64,000 nucleotides of DNA from UBA2357 sp041678045 (GCA_041678045.1 JBAYOV010000003.1:62001-126000); one strand, 5' to 3'. Numbered from the stretch's first letter, positions 44,341 to 53,271 are shown. Made by a program: numbers and translations. The notes: a model not told the origin generated them from the letters alone.

Positions 44341-46005
44341 ATGTACGCCGTACTTTCCCGCCTCCGAGTGGCGAACAGACTCGCATTGCTGCAGGTCGTG
44401 CTGCTGGTCTTCATCATTGCCATGGGGGTCACCGGCATCCGGGGCATGCTCGATACGGTTGACAAGCTGGAGCGGGTCAACAACGAGGTGCTCGCCCCCA
44501 CCCAGCATCTGGCCGGGGTCCGTGCTGCAATGCTGAACGTGAATCTGGAGATCCTGCGCGCCTTCCAGCACGAGCCCAGGCATCAGCTGTATTCACTGCA
44601 CGATCATCCGGTCAGCCTGCACCTGAACCGCTCGCGCGAGGCCATCCGGCAGCTGTCCGAAAACTGGCAGGCATTCACCGCCAGTCACACGATTGCGGGC
44701 GAGGAGGCCACGCTGGTGCGCAGCTACGAACAAACGCTGGTGCAGCTGATGCCGCTGGTCGAGCGCACGCTGAGCAGCCTTGAGCGCGAAGACTATTCTT
44801 TCGCCGTGCAGCGCACATTCATCGTCGAGGCCCAGAGCTTCCTGATGGGCGAGTTGCTGCCCACGCTGGGGCGTCTGGTCGCCCTGCAGCGCGACAATGC
44901 CGAGCGGGTGCATGCCGAGGCGCATGCCGACTACCGCTTCATGCTCAAGCTCAATGGCGCGCTGATTGCGACCGCCGTGCTGCTGGCGCTGGGCATCGGT
45001 TATGTCATTGCGTGCTCGATCACCCGTCCGCTCGGTGAGGCGCTGAGGGCGGCCGAGCGCATCGCCGAAGGCAAGCTCGATCAGCGCATCGAGGCGCGTG
45101 GTGACGACGAACTCAGTCGCCTGATGGTTGCGCTGGGCAAGATGCAGGACGGCCTGCATGCGGTGCTCGGTGGGTTGCAGCATTCCTCGGGCAGCCTGTC
45201 GGAGGCCTCGCATGAACTCACCTGTGCGGCCGACTCCGTGTCGGTTGCGTCAGGTCGGCAAAGCGAAGCGGCTTCATCCATGGCGGCTTCGGTGGAGGAG
45301 ATGACGGTCAGCATCAATCATGTTTCGGATTCGGCCAACGAAGCTGCGAATCTGGCCAAGGAGGCTGGACAGCGCAGCCAGACCGGGGCACAGGTGATCA
45401 ACGAGGCGGTCGAACGCATGCGCAGCATCGCCCAGGCGATTCAGGAAGGCACGGGCCGGATGAATGAGTTGCGCGAGCGTACCGGTGAAATTTCGCGGGT
45501 AATCGGTGTGATCCGTGAAGTGGCCGACCAGACCAACCTGCTGGCCCTTAACGCCGCCATCGAGGCTGCGCGGGCCGGCGAGCAGGGACGGGGATTTGCC
45601 GTGGTTGCCGACGAGGTACGCAAGTTGGCTGAACGCACGGCACAGTCCACCACCGAAATCACACGCATGATCGAGAGTATCCACAACAGCGTGGGGCAGG
45701 TATCACAGGTGATGGAGGAGGGCGTGGCGCGGGCCAGTCACGGCGTCGAAGTGGCCAATCAGGCCGGCGAGGCGGTGGCGGCGATCACCGGCAGCGCGGC
45801 CGAAGTCACTCGGGTGGTATCGGACATTTCTGCGGCACTCAAGGAGCAGGGCGCGGCAGCCAGCGACATTGCCCGCAATGTCGAGCAGATCGCCCAGATG
45901 GCCGAGCAGAACACCGGCGTGGTGGCCGATGCGAATGCTGCCGCGCAGACCCTGCGCGGTCTTGCACTCGACATGGAAAAACAGCTCAAGGGCTTCAGGC
46001 TGTGA
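44341..46005 (+). CDS. Methyl-accepting chemotaxis protein
   Basis: 554-residue chemoreceptor. First membrane helix at residues 13-37, a periplasmic four-helix-bundle sensor (about 38-200), second helix at about 203-225, HAMP domain (226-280), and a signalling domain with the hairpin tip VIREVADQTNLLALNAAIEA and ARAGEQGRGFAVVADEVRKL. No CheR-binding pentapeptide at the C-terminus. The ligand is unknown; the position among acyl-CoA genes hints at an organic acid, which is inference only. Confidence 0.94.
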   Translation: MYAVLSRLRVANRLALLQVVLLVFIIAMGVTGIRGMLDTVDKLERVNNEVLAPTQHLAGVRAAMLNVNLEILRAFQHEPRHQLYSLHDHPVSLHLNRSREAIRQLSENWQAFTASHTIAGEEATLVRSYEQTLVQLMPLVERTLSSLEREDYSFAVQRTFIVEAQSFLMGELLPTLGRLVALQRDNAERVHAEAHADYRFMLKLNGALIATAVLLALGIGYVIACSITRPLGEALRAAERIAEGKLDQRIEARGDDELSRLMVALGKMQDGLHAVLGGLQHSSGSLSEASHELTCAADSVSVASGRQSEAASSMAASVEEMTVSINHVSDSANEAANLAKEAGQRSQTGAQVINEAVERMRSIAQAIQEGTGRMNELRERTGEISRVIGVIREVADQTNLLALNAAIEAARAGEQGRGFAVVADEVRKLAERTAQSTTEITRMIESIHNSVGQVSQVMEEGVARASHGVEVANQAGEAVAAITGSAAEVTRVVSDISAALKEQGAAASDIARNVEQIAQMAEQNTGVVADANAAAQTLRGLALDMEKQLKGFRL

Positions 46006-46014
46006 TGAGCTCGG

Positions 46015-46046
46015 GGCGGGCCGGAGGCGCTGCAGAACGGCCCGCC
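46015..46046. terminator. GC hairpin between convergent chemoreceptor and tetR genes
   Basis: GGCGGGCCG (46015-46023) pairs perfectly with CGGCCCGCC (46038-46046) over a 14-base loop. It starts 9 bases after the chemoreceptor stop. It lacks a T tract. Confidence 0.4.
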
Positions 46047-46071
46047 ACCCGGCCCCGGGGCGCGTTACCCA

Positions 46072-46710
46072 TCACCCGGCGTGCCCGTCCTCGCGCCCGT
46101 CCCTGTGCCCATTCCCGACCGCAGAGGATGCAGAGGATGAGCGGGCGATGAGGTCGGCAATGTCGCGCTTCAGACGCGCCGGATCGGGATCGAAGGTGTC
46201 ATAGATCATCAGCGAAATCCCGAACACATAGGCATACAGCAGCATGCAGCGGCTCGAAGCCTCTTCCATCGGCACCCCACAGGCAAGAAACAGGTCCCGG
46301 GCGCAGCGCAGGCGGGTTTCATCCACTTCGGCGACGATGGCTGCCGCCTCCGCATCGCGCCGCGCCCAGTCGCGCACCGCGAGTTCTATCATCATCCCGC
46401 GCCGGCTGCGCCGGGCACTATATACATCGATCACATGATAGATCTGCTCAAGCTCGTGGCCCGGCGTGATGCGGGTCTGCTTGATGATGTCGCGGATGCG
46501 GCCATCGCGCCATTTCATCAGGATCGCACGCAACAGGTCGTGGCGATCCTGGAAATGCCAGTAAAAACTGCCCTTGGTCACCTTCAGGCGCTTGGCAAGC
46601 ACTTCCACCCGCAGACCGGCAATACCTTCTTCGGCCAGCACTTCGGTGGCCCCTTCCACCCAGGCATCTCGATCGAGCTGAATTCGCGGCTTGTTCACAT
46701 TCGTTTCCAT
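46072..46710 (-). CDS. TetR-family transcriptional regulator
   Basis: 212-residue repressor. The N-terminal helix-turn-helix covers residues 12-60 (GLRVEVLAKRLKVTKGSFYW, HFQDRHDLL). The C-terminal domain, with a conserved RGMMIELAVRDWA stretch, probably binds an acyl-CoA-like ligand. The ATG at 46710 lies inside a CCATACGCT motif that recurs in the upstream region, so autorepression is likely. Divergent from etfBA; a role in controlling fatty or organic acid degradation is inferred from position. Confidence 0.9.
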   Translation of the reverse strand: METNVNKPRIQLDRDAWVEGATEVLAEEGIAGLRVEVLAKRLKVTKGSFYWHFQDRHDLLRAILMKWRDGRIRDIIKQTRITPGHELEQIYHVIDVYSARRSRRGMMIELAVRDWARRDAEAAAIVAEVDETRLRCARDLFLACGVPMEEASSRCMLLYAYVFGISLMIYDTFDPDPARLKRDIADLIARSSSASSAVGNGHRDGREDGHAG

Positions 46711-46774
46711 ACGCTCAAGTATTGACGAGAACCGCACCGTACGCTACCGTACGCTCCCATACCGAAGCGTATGG
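46707..46774. promoter_or_regulatory. Repeated operator between tetR and etfB
   Basis: The motif CCRTACGCT occurs at 46707-46715, 46737-46745 and 46747-46755, and in reverse (AGCGTATGG) at 46766-46774. A dyad CCATAC-N6-GTATGG spans 46757-46774. Copies at 46737, 46747 and 46757 are spaced exactly 10 bp, one helical turn. Best read as the TetR operator controlling both directions. Confidence 0.7.
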
Positions 46775-46923
46775 AACGATTTTTTTCGCTCCCGGTCAAG
46801 TAACAAACAACCGGCAGCAGTGACATAATGCCTCGGGGGAGACGGCCATCCAAAACGGCGGTGACCGCCGGACAAGGATGCCTGCCGAATGCAGCGGGAC
46901 AAACAATCGTAAGGAGCGTGGAC

Positions 46924-47673
46924 TTGAAAATTTTGGTACCTGTCAAACGCGTGGTTGATTACAACGTCAAGGTGCGTGTGAAGAGCGATGGCTCGGGCGT
47001 GGATATTGCGAACGTCAAGATGTCCATGAACCCGTTCGACGAGATCGCGGTGGAAGAGGCTGTACGCCTGAAAGAAGCCGGCGTGGCCACCGAAGTGGTG
47101 GCGGTGTCCTGCGGTGTGGCGCAGTGCCAGGAAACCCTGCGCGCGGCGATGGCCATCGGGGCCGACCGGGGCATTCTGGTCGAAAGCGACGCTGACCTGC
47201 AGCCGCTGGCCGTGGCCAAGCTGCTCAAGGCACTGTGCGACAAGGAGCAACCCGGCCTGGTGCTGTGCGGCAAGCAGGCCATCGACGACGATGCCAACCA
47301 GACCGGCCAGATGCTGGCGGCGCTGATGAACTGGCCGCAGGCCACCTTTGCCTCCAAGCTGGCCATTGCCGAGGGTCGTGCAACCGTCACCCGCGAGATC
47401 GACGGCGGCCTGGAAACCCTGGAGCTGAGCCTGCCGGCCGTGGTCACCACCGACCTGCGCCTGAACGAGCCGCGCTACGCAACCCTGCCCAACATCATGA
47501 AGGCCAAGAAAAAGCCGCTCGATACGGCCAAGCCCGATGAACTGGGCGTGGATGTAGCCCCGCGCATCACCACCCTGAAGGTCAGCGAGCCGCCCAAGCG
47601 CAGCGCAGGCGAGCGCGTGGCCGATGTGGCCCAGCTGGTGAACAAGCTCAAGAACGAAGCAAAGGTGATCTGA
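46924..47673 (+). CDS. etfB: Electron transfer flavoprotein beta subunit
   Basis: Small subunit of ETF, which takes electrons from acyl-CoA dehydrogenase. 249 residues. I chose the TTG at 46924: AAGGAG (46911-46916) is 7 bases upstream, and the product then starts KILVPVKRVVDYNVKV as in the family. Conserved GADRGILVES and CGKQAIDDDANQTGQM (AMP site) are present. It lies 1 base before etfA. Confidence 0.96.
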   Translation: MKILVPVKRVVDYNVKVRVKSDGSGVDIANVKMSMNPFDEIAVEEAVRLKEAGVATEVVAVSCGVAQCQETLRAAMAIGADRGILVESDADLQPLAVAKLLKALCDKEQPGLVLCGKQAIDDDANQTGQMLAALMNWPQATFASKLAIAEGRATVTREIDGGLETLELSLPAVVTTDLRLNEPRYATLPNIMKAKKKPLDTAKPDELGVDVAPRITTLKVSEPPKRSAGERVADVAQLVNKLKNEAKVI

Positions 47674-47674
47674 C

Positions 47675-48607
47675 ATGGCGATTCTGGTTATTGCTGAACA
47701 CGACAATCAGTCGATCAAGTCTTCGACGCTGAACACGGTGAGCGCAGCCGCTGCGATCGGTGGCGAGATTCATGTGCTGGTGGCCGGCGCAGCCTGCGCG
47801 ACCGTGGCCGAGGCGGCAGCACGCATTGCCGGTGTGAGCAAGGTCCGCGTGGCCGATGCCGCACATTACGAAACCCAGACGGCCGAGAACGTTGCCCGCC
47901 TGGTGGCCGACCATGCCGGCGAATACAGCCATGTGCTGGCCCCTGCGACCACCTTCGGCAAGAACATGCTGCCGCGCGTGGCCGCCCTGCTCGATGTGGC
48001 GCAGGTGAGCGACATCGTGGCGGTCGAGTCGGCCGACACCTTCGTGCGCCCGATCTACGCCGGCAATGCGATGGCCAGCGTGAAGAGCGCCGATGCGGTG
48101 AAGGTGATCACCGTGCGTACCACCGCCTTCGAGGCGGCGGGCGAGGGCGGGCAGGCTGCCGTCGAAACCCTGGCGGCTTCTGCCGATCTGGGGCTGAGCA
48201 AGCTGGTGGGCCGCGAGCTGACCAAGTCCGAGCGCCCGGAGCTGGGTGCCGCCCGTGTGGTGGTGTCCGGTGGTCGTGGCCTCGGCAGTGGCGAGAACTA
48301 TCACAAGTTTCTCGAACCGCTGGCCGACAAGCTGGGCGCCGCACTGGGTGCGAGTCGTGCGGCAGTCGATGCAGGCTATGTGCCCAACGACTACCAGGTC
48401 GGCCAGACCGGCAAGATCGTCGCACCGCAGCTGTACATCGCGGTGGGCATCTCGGGTGCCATCCAGCATCTGGCCGGCATGAAGGACTCGAAGGTGATCG
48501 TGGCCATCAACAAGGACCCCGAAGCGCCGATCTTCCAGGTGGCCGATTATGGTCTGGTAGCCGACCTGACCGAGGCGGTACCGGAACTCATCGCCGCCCT
48601 CGGCTGA
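47675..48607 (+). CDS. etfA: Electron transfer flavoprotein alpha subunit
   Basis: Large, FAD-binding subunit of ETF. 310 residues. An N-terminal alpha/beta domain (MAILVIAEHDNQ) is followed by the FAD domain with VVSGGRGLGSGENY, GASRAAVDAGYVPNDYQVGQTGK and IAVGISGAIQHLAGM in conserved order. It passes electrons to ETF-quinone oxidoreductase, which is not in the window. Followed after 13 bases by a membrane protein gene. Confidence 0.97.
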   Translation: MAILVIAEHDNQSIKSSTLNTVSAAAAIGGEIHVLVAGAACATVAEAAARIAGVSKVRVADAAHYETQTAENVARLVADHAGEYSHVLAPATTFGKNMLPRVAALLDVAQVSDIVAVESADTFVRPIYAGNAMASVKSADAVKVITVRTTAFEAAGEGGQAAVETLAASADLGLSKLVGRELTKSERPELGAARVVVSGGRGLGSGENYHKFLEPLADKLGAALGASRAAVDAGYVPNDYQVGQTGKIVAPQLYIAVGISGAIQHLAGMKDSKVIVAINKDPEAPIFQVADYGLVADLTEAVPELIAALG

Positions 48608-48620
48608 GCACTGCGGACGC

Positions 48621-49286
48621 ATGAACCTGCCGGCCACCCTGTTCTCACCCGCCTGGCACGGCCTGGCGGTGCTGATCTGCCTGGGGGTGTTCTACCTCAT
48701 TGCCAGAACCGCCCCCTGGCAGCGGCTGGCCGAAACCACGCAGCGCAACCTGCTGTTCGGTCTGGCCATCTCGCTGGCCTTGCTGTGGAGCATGAAGGCC
48801 GGCGTCAAGCCGGGCCTGAACCTGCACCTGCTCGGCGCGATGGCTGCCACCCTGGCCCTGGGCGAACCGCTGGCCCTGATCGCGCTGGCCCTCTCGCTGA
48901 CGGCCATCACGCTCAACGGCGAGCTGGGCTGGACGGCCTGGCCGGTCAATTACGTGCTGATGGTGGTGGTACCGGTTGCCTTTGCCAGCCTGTTCAGGCG
49001 TCTGGTGGAACGCCGTCTGCCGGATCACTTCTTCATTTTCATCTTCGTGGTGGCCTTTCTGGGGTCGGCACTGAGCGTGATCGTGCAGGGTGTCTCGGCT
49101 TCGCTGGTCATGGTGCTGGCAGGGGCGTATCCGGCGGGGTTCCTGATGGCCGAATATCTGCCGTACTTCATCCTGCTGGGCTTCTCGGAAGCCTGGTTGA
49201 GCGGGGCGATCATCACCCTGCTGGTGGTCTACAAGCCGGAGTGGGTGGCGGCCTTCGACGATCGTCGCTACCTGATCGGCAAATAA
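48621..49286 (+). CDS. CbiM-like energy-coupling-factor permease domain protein
   Basis: 221-residue inner-membrane protein with about six to seven membrane segments. Overall pattern (N-terminal MNLPATLFS, GELGWTAWPVNYVLM, FFIFIFVVAFLGSALS, C-terminal YKPEWVAAFDDRRYL) resembles the CbiM/NikM family PF01891, the substrate-binding part of cobalt/nickel ECF transporters. No ECF ATPase or CbiQ partner is nearby. Tucked between etfA and the acyl-CoA dehydrogenase, which is odd for a metal transporter. Family call from memory. Confidence 0.65.
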   Translation: MNLPATLFSPAWHGLAVLICLGVFYLIARTAPWQRLAETTQRNLLFGLAISLALLWSMKAGVKPGLNLHLLGAMAATLALGEPLALIALALSLTAITLNGELGWTAWPVNYVLMVVVPVAFASLFRRLVERRLPDHFFIFIFVVAFLGSALSVIVQGVSASLVMVLAGAYPAGFLMAEYLPYFILLGFSEAWLSGAIITLLVVYKPEWVAAFDDRRYLIGK

Positions 49287-49370
49287 CATCAACAATCGCA
49301 TCAACAAGAATCAGAAGGGGTCCGGCGCACATTCCCGGACCTTCTGGACAACTACTGGAGTGGGTTCATC

Positions 49371-51173
49371 ATGAGTCACTACACCGCACCGATTCGCGAC
49401 ATGCAGTTCGTCATGCAGGAACTGGCCGGCCTGGACGAAGTTCAGGCGCTGCCCGGCTGTGAAGAAGTTTCTTCCGACCTGGTCGATGCCATCCTCGACG
49501 AAGCCAACAAGTTTGCCAGTGGCGTGCTTGCGCCGCTGAACTGGATCGGCGACCAGGAAGGTGCCCGCTGGCACGACGGCGAAGTGAGCACCGCACCGGG
49601 CTGGAAGGAAGCCTACCGCCAGTTCACCGAAGCCGGCTGGACGGCACTCGCCTGCGATCCGGATTTTGGCGGCCAGGGCCTGCCCAAGTTGCTGTCGACG
49701 GCAGTGATGGAAATGTGGAAGTCGGCCAACATGGCCTTCTCCCTGTGCCCGATGCTGACCAACGGTGCCATCGAGGCGCTCATGCTGCGCGGCACCGACG
49801 AGCAGAAGGCAATGTATCTGCCGAAGATGGTCAGCGGTGAATGGACCGGCACGATGAACCTTACCGAGCCGCAGGCCGGCTCCGATCTGGCGGCAGTGCG
49901 CACCAAGGCCGAACCGCAGGGCGATGGCACCTACAAGATTTTTGGTCAGAAGATCTTCATCACCTACGGTGAGCATGACATGACCGACAACATCATTCAT
50001 CTGGTGCTGGCACGTCTGCCGGACGCACCGGAAGGGGTGAAGGGCATCTCGCTGTTCGTGGTGCCGAAGTTCATGGTGAATGCCGACGGTTCGCTGGGCG
50101 AGCGCAACGATGTGCACTGCGTGTCGATCGAGCACAAGCTGGGCATTCATGCCAGCCCCACGGCTGTGCTCGCCTTCGGCGACAAGGGCGGCGCAATCGG
50201 CACCCTGGTGGGCGAGCCGAACCGTGGTCTGGAATACATGTTCATCATGATGAACGAGGCCCGTTTTGCGGTCGGCATGGAAGGTCTGGCGCTGTCCGAG
50301 CGTGCCTACCAGCATGCGCTGCAGTACGCAAAGGATCGCATCCAGGGCACCGAAGTGGGCGTGCGTGGTGGTCCGAAGGTTTCCATCCTGCACCATCCCG
50401 ATGTGCGCCGCATGCTGATGTCGATGAAGTCGCAGACCGAAGCAATGCGCGCCCTGGCCTATGTGGTGGGGGCCGCCACCGACAAGGCGCACCTGCATCC
50501 CGACGAGGCCGTGCGTGCGCACAATCAGGCCTTCGTGGACCTGATGATCCCGGTGGTGAAGGGCTGGTGCACCGAAAACTCGGTGGACATTGCTTCCACT
50601 GGCGTGCAGGTGCACGGCGGCATGGGCTTCATCGAGGAAACCGGCGCGGCCCAGCATCTGCGCGATGCACGCATCACGCCGATTTACGAAGGCACCACCG
50701 CGATCCAGGCAAACGACCTGATCGGCCGCAAGATTGCGCGTGAAGGGGGCGAAACCGCGAAGCGGGTGATCGCCGACATGCGTGACACCCTGGCCAGTGT
50801 GCAGGCTGTTGGCGACGCGCAGTTTGATGCCATCGCCCGCGCCCTGGAAAGCGGCATTGCCGCACTGGAGTCAGGCGTGGACTATCTGCTGGCTACGTAC
50901 AAGGACGACATCAAGTCGGCCTCGGTCGGTTCCGTGCCCTTCCTGAAGCTGCTCGGCATCGTGGCCGGTGGCTGGCAGATGGCTCGTGCAGCGTTGGTTG
51001 CGCGTACCAAGCTTGAGCAGGGCGGGGCCGATGAGCAGTTCATGCAGGCCAAGATCGTCACCAGCCGCTTCTATGCCGACCATGTGCTGTCCCAGGCATC
51101 CGGTCTGGCGTATGCCGTGGTGAATGGCGCAGCCGGCGCACTGGCGCTGAGCGAAGAACAGTTCCAGTTCTGA
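49371..51173 (+). CDS. Acyl-CoA dehydrogenase with C-terminal extension
   Basis: FAD enzyme that makes trans-2-enoyl-CoA and passes electrons to ETF. 600 residues, about 200 more than short-chain enzymes; the extra C-terminal domain (about 470-600) is the PF12806-type found in 3-methylmercaptopropionyl-CoA dehydrogenases and relatives. Key motifs are MNLTEPQAGSDLAAV, HGGMGFIEETGAAQ and the catalytic glutamate in PIYEGTTAIQANDL. GGAG precedes the ATG by 11 bases. Exact chain length or substrate is not resolvable. Confidence 0.93.
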   Translation: MSHYTAPIRDMQFVMQELAGLDEVQALPGCEEVSSDLVDAILDEANKFASGVLAPLNWIGDQEGARWHDGEVSTAPGWKEAYRQFTEAGWTALACDPDFGGQGLPKLLSTAVMEMWKSANMAFSLCPMLTNGAIEALMLRGTDEQKAMYLPKMVSGEWTGTMNLTEPQAGSDLAAVRTKAEPQGDGTYKIFGQKIFITYGEHDMTDNIIHLVLARLPDAPEGVKGISLFVVPKFMVNADGSLGERNDVHCVSIEHKLGIHASPTAVLAFGDKGGAIGTLVGEPNRGLEYMFIMMNEARFAVGMEGLALSERAYQHALQYAKDRIQGTEVGVRGGPKVSILHHPDVRRMLMSMKSQTEAMRALAYVVGAATDKAHLHPDEAVRAHNQAFVDLMIPVVKGWCTENSVDIASTGVQVHGGMGFIEETGAAQHLRDARITPIYEGTTAIQANDLIGRKIAREGGETAKRVIADMRDTLASVQAVGDAQFDAIARALESGIAALESGVDYLLATYKDDIKSASVGSVPFLKLLGIVAGGWQMARAALVARTKLEQGGADEQFMQAKIVTSRFYADHVLSQASGLAYAVVNGAAGALALSEEQFQF

Positions 51174-51188
51174 GCGCATAAGCGCCAC

Positions 51189-51248
51189 AGGGCTCCACTG
51201 GAGCCCTAAAAAAGCCGATCCGGCATGCATTGCCGGATCGGCTTTTTT
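51189..51248. terminator. Strong bidirectional terminator with an extra hairpin
   Basis: Main hairpin: a 12-bp perfect stem, GCCGATCCGGCA (51214-51225) and TGCCGGATCGGC (51231-51242), flanked by A6 (51208-51213) and T6 (51243-51248). It can stop transcription in both directions between the acyl-CoA dehydrogenase and the parvulin gene. A second perfect hairpin (AGGGCTCC-ACT-GGAGCCCT) lies at 51189-51207 directly before the A6. Confidence 0.92.
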
Positions 51249-51281
51249 CATGATGGGGAAAGCGGGTTTCCCCGAGCGTGC

Positions 51282-52064
51282 TTACTTCACCTGAGCCTTT
51301 TCGCGCAGGCTCATCATGTGCTCTTCGACCTTGCGTTGCTGCAGGCGCTGCATGAGTTGCGGCTTCACTTCGTCCAGCGGCGGGGCTTGCACGTCGCGGA
51401 TGTCGTCAAGCTGGATGACGTGGTAGCCAAAGTCGGTCTTCACCGGGGCCTTGGTGATCTGACCCTTTTCGAGTGCCCTGAGTGCCTCGGCGAAAGGCTG
51501 GACGAACATGTCCGGATTGCTCCAGCCCAGCTCGCCACCACGGTCCTTGGAGCCCGGGTCCTTGGAGGCCTTTGCCAGTTCGGCAAACGCTTCGCCCGAG
51601 TTCAGCTTGGCGATGATGGCCTTGGCCTCGTCCTCGGTTTCCACCAGCACATGGCGCGGCTTGAATTCCTTGCCGGTCATGCGTGCCTTGATGGCTTCAT
51701 ACTCGGCTTGCACGTCGGCATCGGTGACCGGGTTCTTCTCCATGTAGTCCTGCAGGTAGGAACGGATCAGGATAGCCTGGTTGGCCATCTCCATCTGCGC
51801 CTTCACTTCACTCTTCTTGTCCAGACCGGCCTTTTCGGCGGCCTGGGCCAGCACTTCGCGGCGGATCAGTTCTTCACGGACCGCTTCGCGCAATTCGGCA
51901 CTGTCCTGCGCCCCTTGGGCGCGCTGCTCGTCGATCATCACCTCGGCGCGTTCGGCCGGGATGCTCTTGCCATTGACCGTGGCAAGCGGATCGGCAGCAA
52001 ATGCGGAATGTGCGATCAGCCCGCTGATCAGGGCGATGGCGAGTCGGCTGGGAAAAAGTTTCAT
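51282..52064 (-). CDS. Periplasmic peptidyl-prolyl isomerase (parvulin/PpiC type)
   Basis: 260-residue secreted chaperone. A signal peptide (MKLFPSRLAIALISG to SAFA, residues 1-21) is followed by an N-terminal chaperone region (residues 22-120) and a parvulin domain (about 128-225; KPRHVLVETEDEA, GGELGWSNPDMF, FGYHVIQL). It lacks the second parvulin domain of SurA. The ATG at 52064 overlaps the bolA stop by 1 base. Last gene of the operon that begins upstream with yciB. Confidence 0.93.
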   Translation of the reverse strand: MKLFPSRLAIALISGLIAHSAFAADPLATVNGKSIPAERAEVMIDEQRAQGAQDSAELREAVREELIRREVLAQAAEKAGLDKKSEVKAQMEMANQAILIRSYLQDYMEKNPVTDADVQAEYEAIKARMTGKEFKPRHVLVETEDEAKAIIAKLNSGEAFAELAKASKDPGSKDRGGELGWSNPDMFVQPFAEALRALEKGQITKAPVKTDFGYHVIQLDDIRDVQAPPLDEVKPQLMQRLQQRKVEEHMMSLREKAQVK

Positions 52065-52357
52065 CAATGGTCCTCTCGTTTGGTTTGAGTTGTGGCCTCT
52101 GCGGCCGTGAATGCCCGGATTGCAAGAGCATGAATGCCTTGCTGCATCAATTCGCCCAGCGCATCGTAAATCATACGGTGGCGGGCAAGGCTTGCCTTGC
52201 CGATGAAACAATCGGAGACGATGGACAGGCGGTAGTGTCCGCCCTGACGCGCTCCGGCGTGCCCGGCATGGCGTGCGCTGTCGTCCTGGATGTCCAGCGC
52301 CTGAGGCGCCAGCACCTGCAGTCGTTGCTGCATGGTGGCGATGATGTCACTGCTCAT
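52064..52357 (-). CDS. bolA: BolA family protein
   Basis: 97-residue BolA-fold protein. Members bind monothiol glutaredoxin or act as transcription factors and take part in iron-sulfur trafficking. The conserved HYRLSIVSDCFIGKASLARHR region and C-terminal ALGELMQQGIHALAIRAFT are visible as shorter parts. It has a His-rich segment (ARHAGHAGARQGGHY). Overlaps yciI by 4 bp and the parvulin gene by 1 base. Confidence 0.9.
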   Translation of the reverse strand: MSSDIIATMQQRLQVLAPQALDIQDDSARHAGHAGARQGGHYRLSIVSDCFIGKASLARHRMIYDALGELMQQGIHALAIRAFTAAEATTQTKREDH

Positions 52358-52653
52358 GGCAATACCTTCTTGAAAGGTCTGACCGTGGTGCTGGCAAATA
52401 CACCGTGCTCCACATAGGGGTCGGCCGCCAGCCAGGCTTCGGCTTCGGCCTGCGAGGCAAATTCGGCCACGACCAGACTGCCGGCAAAACCGGCCGGGCC
52501 GGGGTCGGGTGAATCGATGGCCGGCATCGGTCCGGCGAGCAACAATCGACCGGCATCGCGCAGGGCTTCCAGTCTGGCCAGATGCGCCGGCCGGACGGCC
52601 ATGCGCTGCGCCAGACTGTCCGACGCATCTTCGCCGATCAGGGCATAAAACAT
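52354..52653 (-). CDS. yciI: YciI-family protein
   Basis: 99-residue protein with the dimeric ferredoxin-like YciI/YCII fold. Probable active-site His is in RPAHLARLEAL and the conserved DPY in LAADPYVEHGVF. The role of YciI in E. coli is undefined. yciB-yciI-bolA is a common order in Betaproteobacteria. Overlaps yciB by 1 base (TGATG) and bolA by 4 bp. Confidence 0.92.
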   Translation of the reverse strand: MFYALIGEDASDSLAQRMAVRPAHLARLEALRDAGRLLLAGPMPAIDSPDPGPAGFAGSLVVAEFASQAEAEAWLAADPYVEHGVFASTTVRPFKKVLP

Positions 52654-53264
52654 CACGCAACATTCTCCTCTTTGATATGGCGGGACAGATACACACCTTG
52701 TCCGAGCACAAATGCGAACATCAGGCCAAGGCCGCCGAACATCTTGAAATTCACCCACGCCTCTTCGCTGAAACGGTAGGCGACAAACAGGTTGAGCGCC
52801 CCCATGGCAATGAAGAACAGCGACCAGGCGTGGTTGAGCTTGAGCCACACCGCATCGGGCAGGGCGAGCTGTGCCTCCAGCATGCTGCGGATCAGGTTCT
52901 TGCCCAGCAACAGCAGCGTGCCACTCAGCGCAGCGGCGAAGATCCAGTACAGCACCGTGGGCTTCCACTTGATGAAGTCAGGATTCCGGAAGGCCAGGGT
53001 CAGTCCGCCCAGCACGGTGATCAGCCCCAGACTGATCCACATCATGCGTTCGACGCGACCGGTGCGCCATCTGACCCAGGCGATCTGCAGCAGGGTGGCC
53101 AGGATCGTCACCGCCGTCGCGAGCAGGATCGGGGCCTGCGCAGGCTGCAGGAGGATGCCCGAACCGGACAGTAGCTCGGAGGTGGCCTGCGGATCGCTGC
53201 CTGCCAGCTTGTAGGTGGCAAAAAACAGGATGACCGGGAGCATGTCGAAGAGAATTTTGATCAT
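52653..53264 (-). CDS. yciB: Inner membrane septation protein A (YciB/IspZ)
   Basis: 203-residue inner-membrane protein with five to six membrane segments, linked in other bacteria to envelope maintenance and septation. The N-terminus (MIKILFDMLPVILFFATY) and LNHAWSLFFIAMGALN are typical. The ATG at 53264 follows a TATAAT -10 by only 7 bases. envZ ends 8 bases upstream on the same strand, so some read-through is expected. Confidence 0.95.
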   Translation of the reverse strand: MIKILFDMLPVILFFATYKLAGSDPQATSELLSGSGILLQPAQAPILLATAVTILATLLQIAWVRWRTGRVERMMWISLGLITVLGGLTLAFRNPDFIKWKPTVLYWIFAAALSGTLLLLGKNLIRSMLEAQLALPDAVWLKLNHAWSLFFIAMGALNLFVAYRFSEEAWVNFKMFGGLGLMFAFVLGQGVYLSRHIKEENVA

Positions 53265-53271
53265 GTGGCGG

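Noticed and set aside
40904..51173. Reading the acyl-CoA synthetase, crotonase and acyl-CoA dehydrogenase as a DmdB-DmdD-DmdC dimethylsulfoniopropionate pathway.
   Set aside because: The crotonase lacks the catalytic glutamates expected of DmdD, the genes are 6 kb apart, and the synthetase and dehydrogenase families are broad.
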